31,763 nucleotides of DNA from Nostoc sp. CHAB 5834 (lineage in GTDB: Bacteria > Cyanobacteriota > Cyanobacteriia > Cyanobacteriales > Nostocaceae). Positions 25,310 through 31,763 of this stretch are shown one piece after another; the first letter of the stretch is position 1, and every line of letters starts with the position of its first letter. The stretch is from NCBI GenBank assembly GCA_020829485.1, contig JAIVFU010000075.1, positions 1 to 31,763 of the forward strand, given 5' to 3'. The notes beneath the pieces are model-generated. The model had not been told where the DNA came from, searched no databases, and saw only the letters and a program-made list of their open reading frames with translations. A program made the translations under genes and the position numbers.

Positions 25310-25384
25310 TTGCATTTGTTAGCTTTAGCGATGTTAGACAGAATATCTGTCTAACATCAGACAGCAGTTTTCGTACAAATGCAA
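25310..25384. repeat. Nested palindrome, 75 bases
   Basis: Outer inverted repeat TTGCATTTGT (25310-25319) and ACAAATGCAA (25375-25384). Inner perfect hairpin GATGTTAGACAGA / TCTGTCTAACATC around ATA (25330-25358). No T run follows on either strand, so it is not a plain terminator. It lies just downstream of the mini-ParM stop. Candidate binding or processing site. Confidence 0.6.
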
Positions 25385-25390
25385 ACTAAT

Positions 25391-26086
25391 CTAAATCCCA
25401 AGGCTTGTAGTGATATAACCGTTCCTTTGCCAAATCTCCATGTCTGCTTTAGAACTCTTGAATGGTTGAATATAATAATCAGGAACTAGGGGTTTATCTT
25501 GGCGGTCATAGCTCAATTCATGATCCAAAAACTTGATATGGCTAATATGGGATGCCCAAGCATCAGCTATCCTATCACCTAATCCCATTGTGTCTAAATA
25601 TTTTGCTTTTAACCTCCCTGTTGGCGTGATTATTCCTGTTTTTAAGTTCTGTGCTAGTTTTGCTCTGAGCGTTTGCCCATCCGACGCTTCTCCCACTGGC
25701 AACAACAAATGTACATATAGCTCTATATCTGGGTTTTTCACTCCCAGCCGCCGAATTGCCAACCATAACATACCTCCTACTTTGGGTAAGGCATATTGAT
25801 ACTTCAAATCTCTAATAGCTGATGTCCCCGCGAACATACTTTTGGCTAATGCTCCCAGGACATAATATTCTTCGCCAATTCCTATCCATACCGTCGTATC
25901 TTGTACAAGTTGATTTGACAAATATTCTATTGACTCTACCCCTAAATCCGCTATTTCTGGTTCCATTGCTAAAACTATTGGAACCCCATCTGGATAAATC
26001 TGTGCTATCCCCTTCTGAGAACTTGTCCCTAAATCAATAGTTATCGCAACTTTTGTGTAGTCTTTAGAATTATTTTTTTTATTCAT
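25391..26086 (-). CDS. ParM/StbA-type actin-like protein lacking the C-terminal half
   Basis: A 231-residue protein. ITIDLGTSSQKGIAQIYPDG near the N-terminus is the phosphate-1 motif of actin-like ATPases. Further ParM/StbA-like segments are VWIGIGEEYYVLGALAKSMF and RDLKYQYALPKVGGMLWLAI, with VHLLLPVGEASD next. From about residue 140 the family's second half, with the phosphate-2 and adenosine motifs, is not present; a different basic tail follows. Usual ParM proteins have over 300 residues. It starts two bases after the ParR-like gene, so the two are co-translated. ParM filaments push plasmids apart; a version with half the fold may polymerise differently or act as a partner for another actin. 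Confidence 0.65.
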   Translation of the reverse strand: MNKKNNSKDYTKVAITIDLGTSSQKGIAQIYPDGVPIVLAMEPEIADLGVESIEYLSNQLVQDTTVWIGIGEEYYVLGALAKSMFAGTSAIRDLKYQYALPKVGGMLWLAIRRLGVKNPDIELYVHLLLPVGEASDGQTLRAKLAQNLKTGIITPTGRLKAKYLDTMGLGDRIADAWASHISHIKFLDHELSYDRQDKPLVPDYYIQPFKSSKADMEIWQRNGYITTSLGI

Positions 26087-26088
26087 CT

Positions 26089-26589
26089 TCAGCCCCCGTT
26101 CTGGTTGTTCCAGCCAAACATCCGCTTAATGTCGGTCATCTCTTGATAGTTTTGCGAGGAAAGAAATTCATCGTCATCGTCATCTTCATCGTCTTCATCT
26201 TCCTCATCAGTAGAACTTATTTGTCCATCTCTCGAAGTAATCCCTAAGACAGATAGACTATCTGATGCCACTATGTTTGATGCTTGCATTGATATATTTG
26301 ATGTCACCACTAGCGGGTCTGGTGCTATCCCGCAAGTTCTCCGAATTATACTAATTTGTGCTTCTAGTTGACTAATTGCCCAAATGCCAATCTGTCTTAA
26401 TTCTTCTCCCCTCAGTCCCGAAGAAAACAAGGCTAAAGGTAGCCAGTGTTTTTTTAGTGTCGATGTAATTGTTTCCGAATAATCTTCCTTCAAATTTAAA
26501 GGCTTTGACCTCAAGTAATCAATTACTTCTGCATCTGCACTGTCACTCAGTCTTCTAAATGACACTACTCTATATCTAGAATCATTCAT
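26089..26589 (-). CDS. ParR-like adapter with acidic C-terminus
   Basis: A 166-residue protein encoded directly upstream of the actin-like gene in a plasmid partition layout. The front half is basic (RYRVVSFRRLSDSADAEVID then TITSTLKKHWLPLALFSSGL), resembling a ParR-type ribbon-helix-helix region. The end has a run of Asp/Glu (EEDEDDEDDDDDEF, about 134-147), then EMTDIKRMFGWNNQNGG, a plausible filament-binding tail as ParR adapters use. The gene follows a 1.1 kb non-coding region with iterons. The assignment rests on position and layout more than on strong sequence similarity. Confidence 0.5.
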   Translation of the reverse strand: MNDSRYRVVSFRRLSDSADAEVIDYLRSKPLNLKEDYSETITSTLKKHWLPLALFSSGLRGEELRQIGIWAISQLEAQISIIRRTCGIAPDPLVVTSNISMQASNIVASDSLSVLGITSRDGQISSTDEEDEDDEDDDDDEFLSSQNYQEMTDIKRMFGWNNQNGG

Positions 26590-26890
26590 TTTTTTTGACT
26601 AAAATTCTGATTAGCGTAACGCGCTTTCTTAAAATTATTACACTAATTTTTATCGCCCAGTTTTTTTATTTTTATTTTGATACTGCCTAACTTAACTAAA
26701 TTTAATATTTTTGCTTTTGAAATTTATGTTGTCTGCCTAAATAAAGCATTTACTTAACAATGAATGCACATACAACACCGCATTTTTTCTTCTAATCCTT
26801 CACTTAGACCCTCATTTTTTTAATCCCTACTAATTTACCGGGGTTTTATTTGCTTTTACGTGGTAAAAATGTATTATTAGTCACAGTTAC

Positions 26891-27029
26891 AAATAGCAGA
26901 CATTTTGCACCTAAAACCCCTATTTATATACAAAATGTCTGCTATTTTGCACAGCTTATACACGCTTGTAACTGTTCTAGCTGTCATCAAATGTTGACAA
27001 TCAGGTACAAAATGTCTGCTATTCTGCAC
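26891..27029. repeat. Iteron-like repeats, three copies
   Basis: The 16-base core CAAAATGTCTGCTATT occurs at 26931-26946 and 27008-27023 (direct) and in inverse orientation at 26892-26907. The two direct copies match over 22 of 23 bases (26930-26952, 27007-27029) and lie 77 bases apart. The first and second copies form a perfect 17-pair inverted repeat. Candidate ParR-like binding sites or origin iterons. Confidence 0.7.
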
Positions 27030-27101
27030 ATCACTTTTTTGAAAAATTGCCCTCTAATAATTACTCCAAAAAGCTTTGAGGCGATTTGTCCAGTTTCTCA
27101 C

Positions 27102-27131
27102 ATTCTCAATAAGACCAATTTTATTGAGAAT
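27102..27131. repeat. 11-pair hairpin
   Basis: ATTCTCAATAA and TTATTGAGAAT pair perfectly around an eight-base loop. No T run follows. It could be part of the origin or partition site. Confidence 0.5.
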
Positions 27132-27469
27132 ATATACTACAAAAGTATTGCTTTTGTGCTTCAAAAAGCCAGTTTTTTCTGTTTGTGCTACGAAACACTA
27201 CTAAAAATTACAAATTAGCACTGATTAACTTCAAGCGACTGCTAAAAAATTCCGTTGTCAACCATTTTACTCCTTCCTCCATTCTCGAAAAATTCTGTAA
27301 GTAGTCCATTAATTCTCATTAATTAAGATTTATTGACAACTAAATAGCCCCAAAGCCTTGCTATTGCGTGGTTTTTTAGTCTAAATCACAGAAAGTCGGG
27401 TGTTCTCTACTTAGGTTGAAATTGTGTTAAGAGTGACTATACTACTAAGGTAATCTTGGGGATAGCGGG

Positions 27470-27502
27470 AGAAATGCCCCAGAAATGCCTCAGAACTGCT
27501 GT
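27470..27502. repeat. Three phased 11-base repeats upstream of mobV
   Basis: AGAAATGCCCC, AGAAATGCCTC and AGAACTGCTGT follow each other directly, one per helical turn. They lie 175 bases before the mobV start. Candidate operator or oriT-linked binding site. Confidence 0.45.
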
Positions 27503-27677
27503 AGGGTGGCTTAAGATAGTCGTACTTACTACGGTTATTTTTCCATTTTCGCATCTGAGCGATTTGGCTTTAAAATAGGCGTGAAACCGAGAAAAAACAG
27601 CAATAATTTGAGTAATATTTGTTTCTCAGTCAGTCAGCCCAAAAACTTGTATTTCCAAATTTTAGCGTAGATAAAAA

Positions 27678-29384
27678 ATGGCATACGCGATCGCGCGATT
27701 AAAAAAATTAAAGCGGGGTAACATATCAGGAAGTGCATCTCACACCGCACGAGAAAGAGAAACCCCTAATGCAGATCCCACTCAAAAAAATATTCGGTTC
27801 ATCGGTAGCCTCGACCCAGAGGAACGACTAGAGGATTTAGTCTTAGCCAAGATAGGGGACTCGGAGCAGAAGCGGAAGATTCGCACTGATGGGGTGTACT
27901 GCGTGGAGTTACTGTTGAGTGCATCGCCCAGTTATTTCCGTCCCGACTGCCCCACCCAAGCCGGTTACTATGAGCCTCAAAAGCTGGATGACTGGCTAGA
28001 AGCGACTCATCAGTGGTTAGCAGATGAATATGGATCTCGCATTGTCCGCGCCGAATTGCATTTAGATGAAGCCACGCCCCATATTCACGCTTACTTTGTG
28101 CCTTTGGATGATGAGGGACAGCTACGGTGCAATCATTTCTTTGACGGACGGCAGAAAATTCATGAGTTTCAGGATTCGTACTACCAGACAATGCGGTTAA
28201 TTGGGTTGGAGCGTGGGATTAGAGGAAGCAAAGCCCAGCACCAGGACATCAAGGATTTTTACCGCATTGTGGAGGAGGGGCGCGATTTAGAAGTTAATGA
28301 GCTAAGTGCAGAACATCTTAAAGCCAAAGCTGCCGACCGAGACAGGGCGAATCAGCGTAAGCAAGAGATGGAAGCTACAGCCAAAGCTCTCTCACTTGAG
28401 AATGACCAATTACGGCGGCGGATAGAGCAATTGGAGCAAGATAATCAACAATTACGAAAACTTACCGAATGGTCAACTGATTTAGCTTTAGATGATGTTG
28501 CTATTGAGTTGGGACTGTGGCGTAAAGGGAATGAATGGGTAGGAGGAAACCACATCATTAATATAGATGGCTCTAAATTTAGCGACCTTGCTCCTGCTTC
28601 TCATTTTGAAGGTAATCATGCAATTGATTTAGTCAAACACGTTAATCAATGCAACCAAGTCCAAGCGATCGCATGGATCGGGGAACGATTTGGTGAAGTC
28701 GGCGCAAAACGTGCAGCGATCGCTCATGCTCAAAAAGTTACGGCTGACATTATCCAAACTCAACCAGTACCGCAATTCACTCCACCGATTGAGGATAAAA
28801 AACAGTGGCAGCAAGTAGAACATTACCTAACCCAGAAACGAGGCATACCTTCTGATTGCGTACAAATGTTACATAAGCAGGGACTAGTTTATGCCGACTC
28901 AAAAGCAAATGTAGTTTTTGTGATGCGGGATCTCAACGGAAAGACCAAAGGAGCATTTTTAGAAGGTACAACCAATAAATTCTCTGGTTATGAGTTAGGT
29001 ACAGTTCGCCGTGATAGCTGGTTTTACTTTACTTTGGGGAAAAAGCCTAGCGAACAAACTAGTACTGTAGTACTGTCTTGCTCTCCCATTGATGCCATTT
29101 CAGTAGCCATGCTGGAATATCAGGTTAAAGGAATACCAGAAAACAGAACAGTTTACATGGCAGCAGATGACACTTCAAATTTACCTGTTGAAAGATTACG
29201 TAATGTTCCTTATGTACAGGTAGCTTTTACTCAATCAACAGTGGCACGGGCTGTTAAAGAACTGCTGCCACACTCGACTCAACTCAAGTGCGAAAGTAGG
29301 GATTGGAATACGCAGTTAATCAATTTCTCCCATCAATTGCAACAACGTTATTCACAACAAAAACACGAGGAATTAGAGCTATAG
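27678..29384 (+). CDS. MobV-type relaxase fused to DUF3991/Toprim-like domain
   Basis: A 568-residue protein. It begins like Pre/Mob relaxases (MAYAIARLKKLKRGNISGSA, then HTARERETPNADP), and the motif H128-LDEATPH135-I-H137 is the MobV metal/nicking histidine cluster. A charged coiled coil follows (about 205-262, ENDQLRRRIEQLEQDNQQLR). The C-terminal half (about 275-560) matches the DUF3991 plus Toprim_2 pattern: GNHAIDLVKHVNQ, VVFVMRDLNGKTKGAFLEGT, and VVLSCSPIDAISVAMLEY. It would nick and lead the plasmid strand in conjugal transfer, with the second domain perhaps priming synthesis. The oriT should lie directly upstream. A terminator hairpin follows at 29399. Confidence 0.88.
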   Translation: MAYAIARLKKLKRGNISGSASHTARERETPNADPTQKNIRFIGSLDPEERLEDLVLAKIGDSEQKRKIRTDGVYCVELLLSASPSYFRPDCPTQAGYYEPQKLDDWLEATHQWLADEYGSRIVRAELHLDEATPHIHAYFVPLDDEGQLRCNHFFDGRQKIHEFQDSYYQTMRLIGLERGIRGSKAQHQDIKDFYRIVEEGRDLEVNELSAEHLKAKAADRDRANQRKQEMEATAKALSLENDQLRRRIEQLEQDNQQLRKLTEWSTDLALDDVAIELGLWRKGNEWVGGNHIINIDGSKFSDLAPASHFEGNHAIDLVKHVNQCNQVQAIAWIGERFGEVGAKRAAIAHAQKVTADIIQTQPVPQFTPPIEDKKQWQQVEHYLTQKRGIPSDCVQMLHKQGLVYADSKANVVFVMRDLNGKTKGAFLEGTTNKFSGYELGTVRRDSWFYFTLGKKPSEQTSTVVLSCSPIDAISVAMLEYQVKGIPENRTVYMAADDTSNLPVERLRNVPYVQVAFTQSTVARAVKELLPHSTQLKCESRDWNTQLINFSHQLQQRYSQQKHEELEL

Positions 29385-29398
29385 TTGCAAAAAAGTCA

Positions 29399-29437
29399 AG
29401 CTACTTTAGTACCGATTTTTTCAGTACCAAAGTAGCT
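29399..29437 (+). terminator. Hairpin after mobV (H2), related to H1
   Basis: AGCTACTTTAGTAC and GTACCAAAGTAGCT pair with one mismatch 14 bases after the mobV stop. The 14-base loop region GATTTTTTCAGTAC equals that of the H1 hairpin in the same transcript sense. GTAAAGAGTTTT follows, a weaker T run than at H1. Confidence 0.65.
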
Positions 29438-29491
29438 AGTAAAGAGTTTTAGCTATCAATAATATTGGGGTGAAATTTAGTTAAAATCCTG

Positions 29492-31117
29492 ATGAGTAAT
29501 GAGTTAACAAAGCAAATATTCTCTCTAATCAAGCTTAAAAATAAGCTGATTGCTGTCGAGTCTCCATTACAAGAAAGACTCAAACTTTTGACAAATCTCG
29601 CCAGTGAATGCCAGCAATACAATATTAACTGTTACCTGTGGACGCTGGAGGATGATGCGCTACACCAGTTATCCAGTAATGAGGGGGGATTAAGTTTACA
29701 AAGAGTTGAGCAGTATCAGGCGATCGCCAAGAATAGACGCGAACATTACTTTGAAATTCTGCGGTTTTGGAAAACCACTGATTTACAGGGCATTCTCATA
29801 CTGGAGGGCATATTCCCTTGGCTGGGCGAAGCTACTACTGACCCCGATTTCTTTCTGACTTCCGAGTGGATTAAGTCAGCCCTGATTAACCTGAAGCTGT
29901 ACAATCACTCTTGCAACAAGACAGCGATTCTCTTAGGGTCAAACGCCACTGTGTCATCTGACATTGCCCCCGAAGTTCCCACAGTCATTCAACAACTGCC
30001 AGCTATCGAGGAAATAAGCAGTTACTTAGCCCAAATATTACCTAATAATTATAGTCATGGCGATATTCATGCGACGGCGATCGCCGGCTTAGGGATGTAC
30101 TTGGCAGACATTGACTATGGAATCAGACAGGCAATCGCAAATCATGAAATTACACCAGATGAGTTAGTAGAAAAACTGTCTGCTTACAAAATCGAACTGT
30201 TTAAGCGAATTTATAATATTCAATTTCTCCAACCACCTAGCACTCCTATCGGGGGGCTGGAACTGATGCAGTCGGCATTTAAAACTTACAAGCGGTTATT
30301 AACAACACTGGCGAAAGCGTATAATCTTCGTTTACCCAAGGGGATTTTACTAATCGGCCCACCGGGAACAGGAAAATCTTACTCCGCTAAAGCAAGTTCT
30401 GCACAATTGGGGCTACCTCTGATTATCTTGGAGTGGGGTAGTTTCCGCAGTTACGGTAATTTGGCTGAGTACAAGCTAAAGAACTTACTCGCACTGGTAG
30501 ACCGAATCAACCGTGTAATATTATACCTCGATGATTTTGATAAGGGATTCGCCGGGGATGATGATTTATCCAAACGCCTTGCTGGTATGCTTTTGACCTG
30601 GATGCAAGAACGTACTAGTGAGGTTTTAATTATCGCTTCGGCTAACAATATTCAATGGCTACCACCAGAGCTAACCAGAAGTGGGCGCTTCGACGAGATT
30701 TTTAAGGTGGATTTACCCAATTATGGAGAACGGCACGAAATATTCAAGATTCACTTAGCCCGTTTCGATCCTCGTTTCCGTAATGGGGGCGATGGGTACA
30801 GCGAAGAAGAATGGAAAAGGTTACTCAAAGCCACGCAGCGATGTGTCGGTGCGGAGATTCAAGCCATTGTTGAACGCGCCGCCGTCTTTAGTTTCTGTCA
30901 AATGTTTGGTGATGATGTTTCTCCCCTTCAAGAACTGCCATCACTTGAGATTACATTGTCGGCATTGCTGGCTGCAAGGCAGAGTATGAATCCTCTCGCC
31001 ATCCGCGAAGCTGACCGAGTTGAAAGTATGCGTAACATTGCGGCTTTGCATGGCCTTCCATCTAGCCCGATTGATTCATCTATATATAGTCTCGGCAATG
31101 TTGATATTTTTGGATAA
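29492..31117 (+). CDS. AAA ATPase, Ycf46/FtsH-like
   Basis: A 541-residue protein. The N-terminal 240 residues are a degenerate, ATPase-like sensor region (KNRREHYFEILRFWKTTDLQ, LILEGIFPWLGE). An AAA module follows with Walker A G289PPGTGKS296, Walker B VILYLDDFDK (D347-D348 in place of the usual D-E), sensor SANNIQWLPPELTRSGRFDE and the arginine finger within it, and a C-terminal helical part. The pattern is that of Ycf46-type proteins common in cyanobacteria. The DD in Walker B may change hydrolysis. It ends two bases before the next gene, so they are co-transcribed. Its target is unknown; it presumably remodels a plasmid or membrane partner. Confidence 0.85.
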   Translation: MSNELTKQIFSLIKLKNKLIAVESPLQERLKLLTNLASECQQYNINCYLWTLEDDALHQLSSNEGGLSLQRVEQYQAIAKNRREHYFEILRFWKTTDLQGILILEGIFPWLGEATTDPDFFLTSEWIKSALINLKLYNHSCNKTAILLGSNATVSSDIAPEVPTVIQQLPAIEEISSYLAQILPNNYSHGDIHATAIAGLGMYLADIDYGIRQAIANHEITPDELVEKLSAYKIELFKRIYNIQFLQPPSTPIGGLELMQSAFKTYKRLLTTLAKAYNLRLPKGILLIGPPGTGKSYSAKASSAQLGLPLIILEWGSFRSYGNLAEYKLKNLLALVDRINRVILYLDDFDKGFAGDDDLSKRLAGMLLTWMQERTSEVLIIASANNIQWLPPELTRSGRFDEIFKVDLPNYGERHEIFKIHLARFDPRFRNGGDGYSEEEWKRLLKATQRCVGAEIQAIVERAAVFSFCQMFGDDVSPLQELPSLEITLSALLAARQSMNPLAIREADRVESMRNIAALHGLPSSPIDSSIYSLGNVDIFG

Positions 31118-31119
31118 TT

Positions 31120-31656
31120 ATGCAAATTCTTAAAATTCCTAACGAGAAAGATTTATACCTTGCTGCTTTCAAGTTACTGAACATACTAGGCCCTGTTGCT
31201 GGAGTATTAATTATCATTGGCACTGTGGCGCTCGGTTACGTCCAAACTCGTCCCCAGGATTTACCAGTTACGCACCTTCTCACGAAAGGCGATCGCACAT
31301 TTAAGCTCTCAGTCGCCTCTACACCAGAGCAATTAGAGAAAGGAGGTGTTGGTAAGTCAATGTTTGCCAGAGGATTAGCACAAATTTACATAGATAACGC
31401 AGTAAAATTTGTCGGGTTAGACGCGGATAATTCTAATCCACACTTGATCAGGTTTTATGAAAAAGCTGCAAACATTCATCGTTTAGATATATCTAACTCA
31501 GATAAATTAGACGAATTTGTAGATAATTTAAAAGAATTAGTGTATCCCAAATCAAAAGAATCTGGGAAAAATAAAGATGAACAATCTTTGATATTACTAG
31601 AAACTCCATCACAATTTCTGCCAACTTTAAAAATTTTGTATCGGCTCAATAAGTAG
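31120..31656 (+). CDS. Chimeric protein: DUF192-type front joined to ParA-like ATPase tail
   Basis: A 178-residue protein. Residues 1-75 hold one membrane helix (LNILGPVAGVLIIIGTVALG) and FKLSVASTPEQLEKG, the start of a DUF192 domain. From residue 75 on it reads GGVGKSMFARGLAQIYIDN, then FVGLDADNSNPHLIRFYEKA and LILLETPSQFLPTLKIL. That is a P-loop of ParA/MinD type with the usual KGGVGKS, but without the first beta strand that should precede it. The two halves meet at the short shared GLG/KGG sequence. It is either a recombination product or an assembly join, and unlikely to be active as an ATPase. It follows the AAA ATPase by two bases. Confidence 0.6.
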   Translation: MQILKIPNEKDLYLAAFKLLNILGPVAGVLIIIGTVALGYVQTRPQDLPVTHLLTKGDRTFKLSVASTPEQLEKGGVGKSMFARGLAQIYIDNAVKFVGLDADNSNPHLIRFYEKAANIHRLDISNSDKLDEFVDNLKELVYPKSKESGKNKDEQSLILLETPSQFLPTLKILYRLNK

Positions 31657-31712
31657 GGGGAGGAGAAAAAATAAAGTCAGCGAGGGACAAGCAATATAAT
31701 AAAATATGATAC

Positions 31713-31763
31713 ATGACGCAAAAGCTAGATTCGAGGAAAAAATCGGGAGAAGAAATACTGCAA
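31713..31763 (+). CDS. Possible start of a gene running off the window
   Basis: ATG 31713 opens MTQKLDSRKKSGEEILQ to the window end without a stop. The sequence is hydrophilic and plausible, but no ribosome binding site is seen and only 17 codons are visible. Low confidence. Confidence 0.25.
   Translation, partial: MTQKLDSRKKSGEEILQ

Larger units (their letters stand above)
26590..27677. other. AT-rich non-coding region between ParR-like and mobV genes
   Basis: 1088 bases without a convincing gene. It holds the iteron-like repeats (26891-27029), a hairpin (27102-27131) and phased 11-mers (27470-27502). The layout, between divergent partition and mobilisation genes, suits a centromere, an origin of transfer, and/or an origin of replication. 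The promoters of both flanking genes must also lie here. A possible MobV-type oriT stem CGTA-CTTAC-TACG is near 27520. Confidence 0.55.

Noticed and set aside
26891..27029. CRISPR array
   Set aside because: Only three copies, one of them inverted, with unequal spacing; no leader or cas genes nearby.
26850..27218. Plus-strand reading frame of 122 codons in the intergenic region
   Set aside because: It runs over the iteron repeats, is rich in Cys, His, Ile and Phe without protein-like order, and has no ribosome binding site. The region is better explained as non-coding.
1..31763. tRNA or rRNA genes
   Set aside because: No cloverleaf, CCA-end or rRNA-like conserved blocks were noticed on either strand, though no covariance search was possible.

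Overview
The window looks like accessory, most likely plasmid, DNA from a filamentous heterocyst-forming cyanobacterium of the Nostoc/Anabaena type. The evidence is frequent HIP1 octamers (GCGATCGC), short cyanobacterial dispersed repeats containing GCGTAGGCGTAGCCCG, heptamer AATTGCG repeats, an NblA-type gene, two group-2 sigma factors, a Ycf46-like AAA ATPase, and plasmid functions (ParA/ParB, a ParM-like operon, a MobV relaxase, a CyRepA1-type replication remnant). This assignment comes from reading the sequence alone; no database search was run.

Left part (1 to 9.4 kb): a graveyard of broken genes around a few intact ones. It holds a truncated phosphodiester glycosidase, a frameshifted nblA, an intact lipoxygenase-family gene with unusual iron-ligand positions, a CyRepA1 C-terminal remnant cut by two 30-base repeats that keep the frame but add stop codons, a DUF1579 gene, a rarA fragment fused to a transposase fragment, the first part of recD2, and a sigma factor gene flanked by two very small genes. 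Middle (9.6 to 17.3 kb): a membrane-anchored proline-rich protein hit at its last codons by an IS630-type element, a 135-base MITE, a 1238-residue methyltransferase/strawberry-notch helicase, a VOC protein, a second sigma factor and a second, distant piece of recD2.

Right part (17.4 kb to the end) is the plasmid backbone. It contains a parA-parB operon with a perfect palindrome of two DnaA-box-like sequences inside parB, an internally deleted copy of the helicase gene, a TPR gene remnant, a pair of overlapping unknown genes (808 and about 290 residues), a divergent small gene, and two related tail-anchored membrane proteins. A minus-strand operon follows, encoding a ParR-like acidic protein and an actin-like protein that lacks the second half of the fold; next comes a protein with a calcium-loop motif. 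A 1.1 kb AT-rich non-coding stretch with iteron-like repeats separates this operon from a MobV relaxase fused to a Toprim-like domain, an AAA ATPase and a chimeric membrane/ParA-like protein.

Together the genes describe partition, mobilisation and DNA processing on a plasmid that has been rearranged repeatedly by mobile elements and recombination. The least explained parts are the mini-ParM operon with its palindromes and iterons, the DnaA-box palindrome in parB, and the two homologous terminator hairpins that share one loop sequence.
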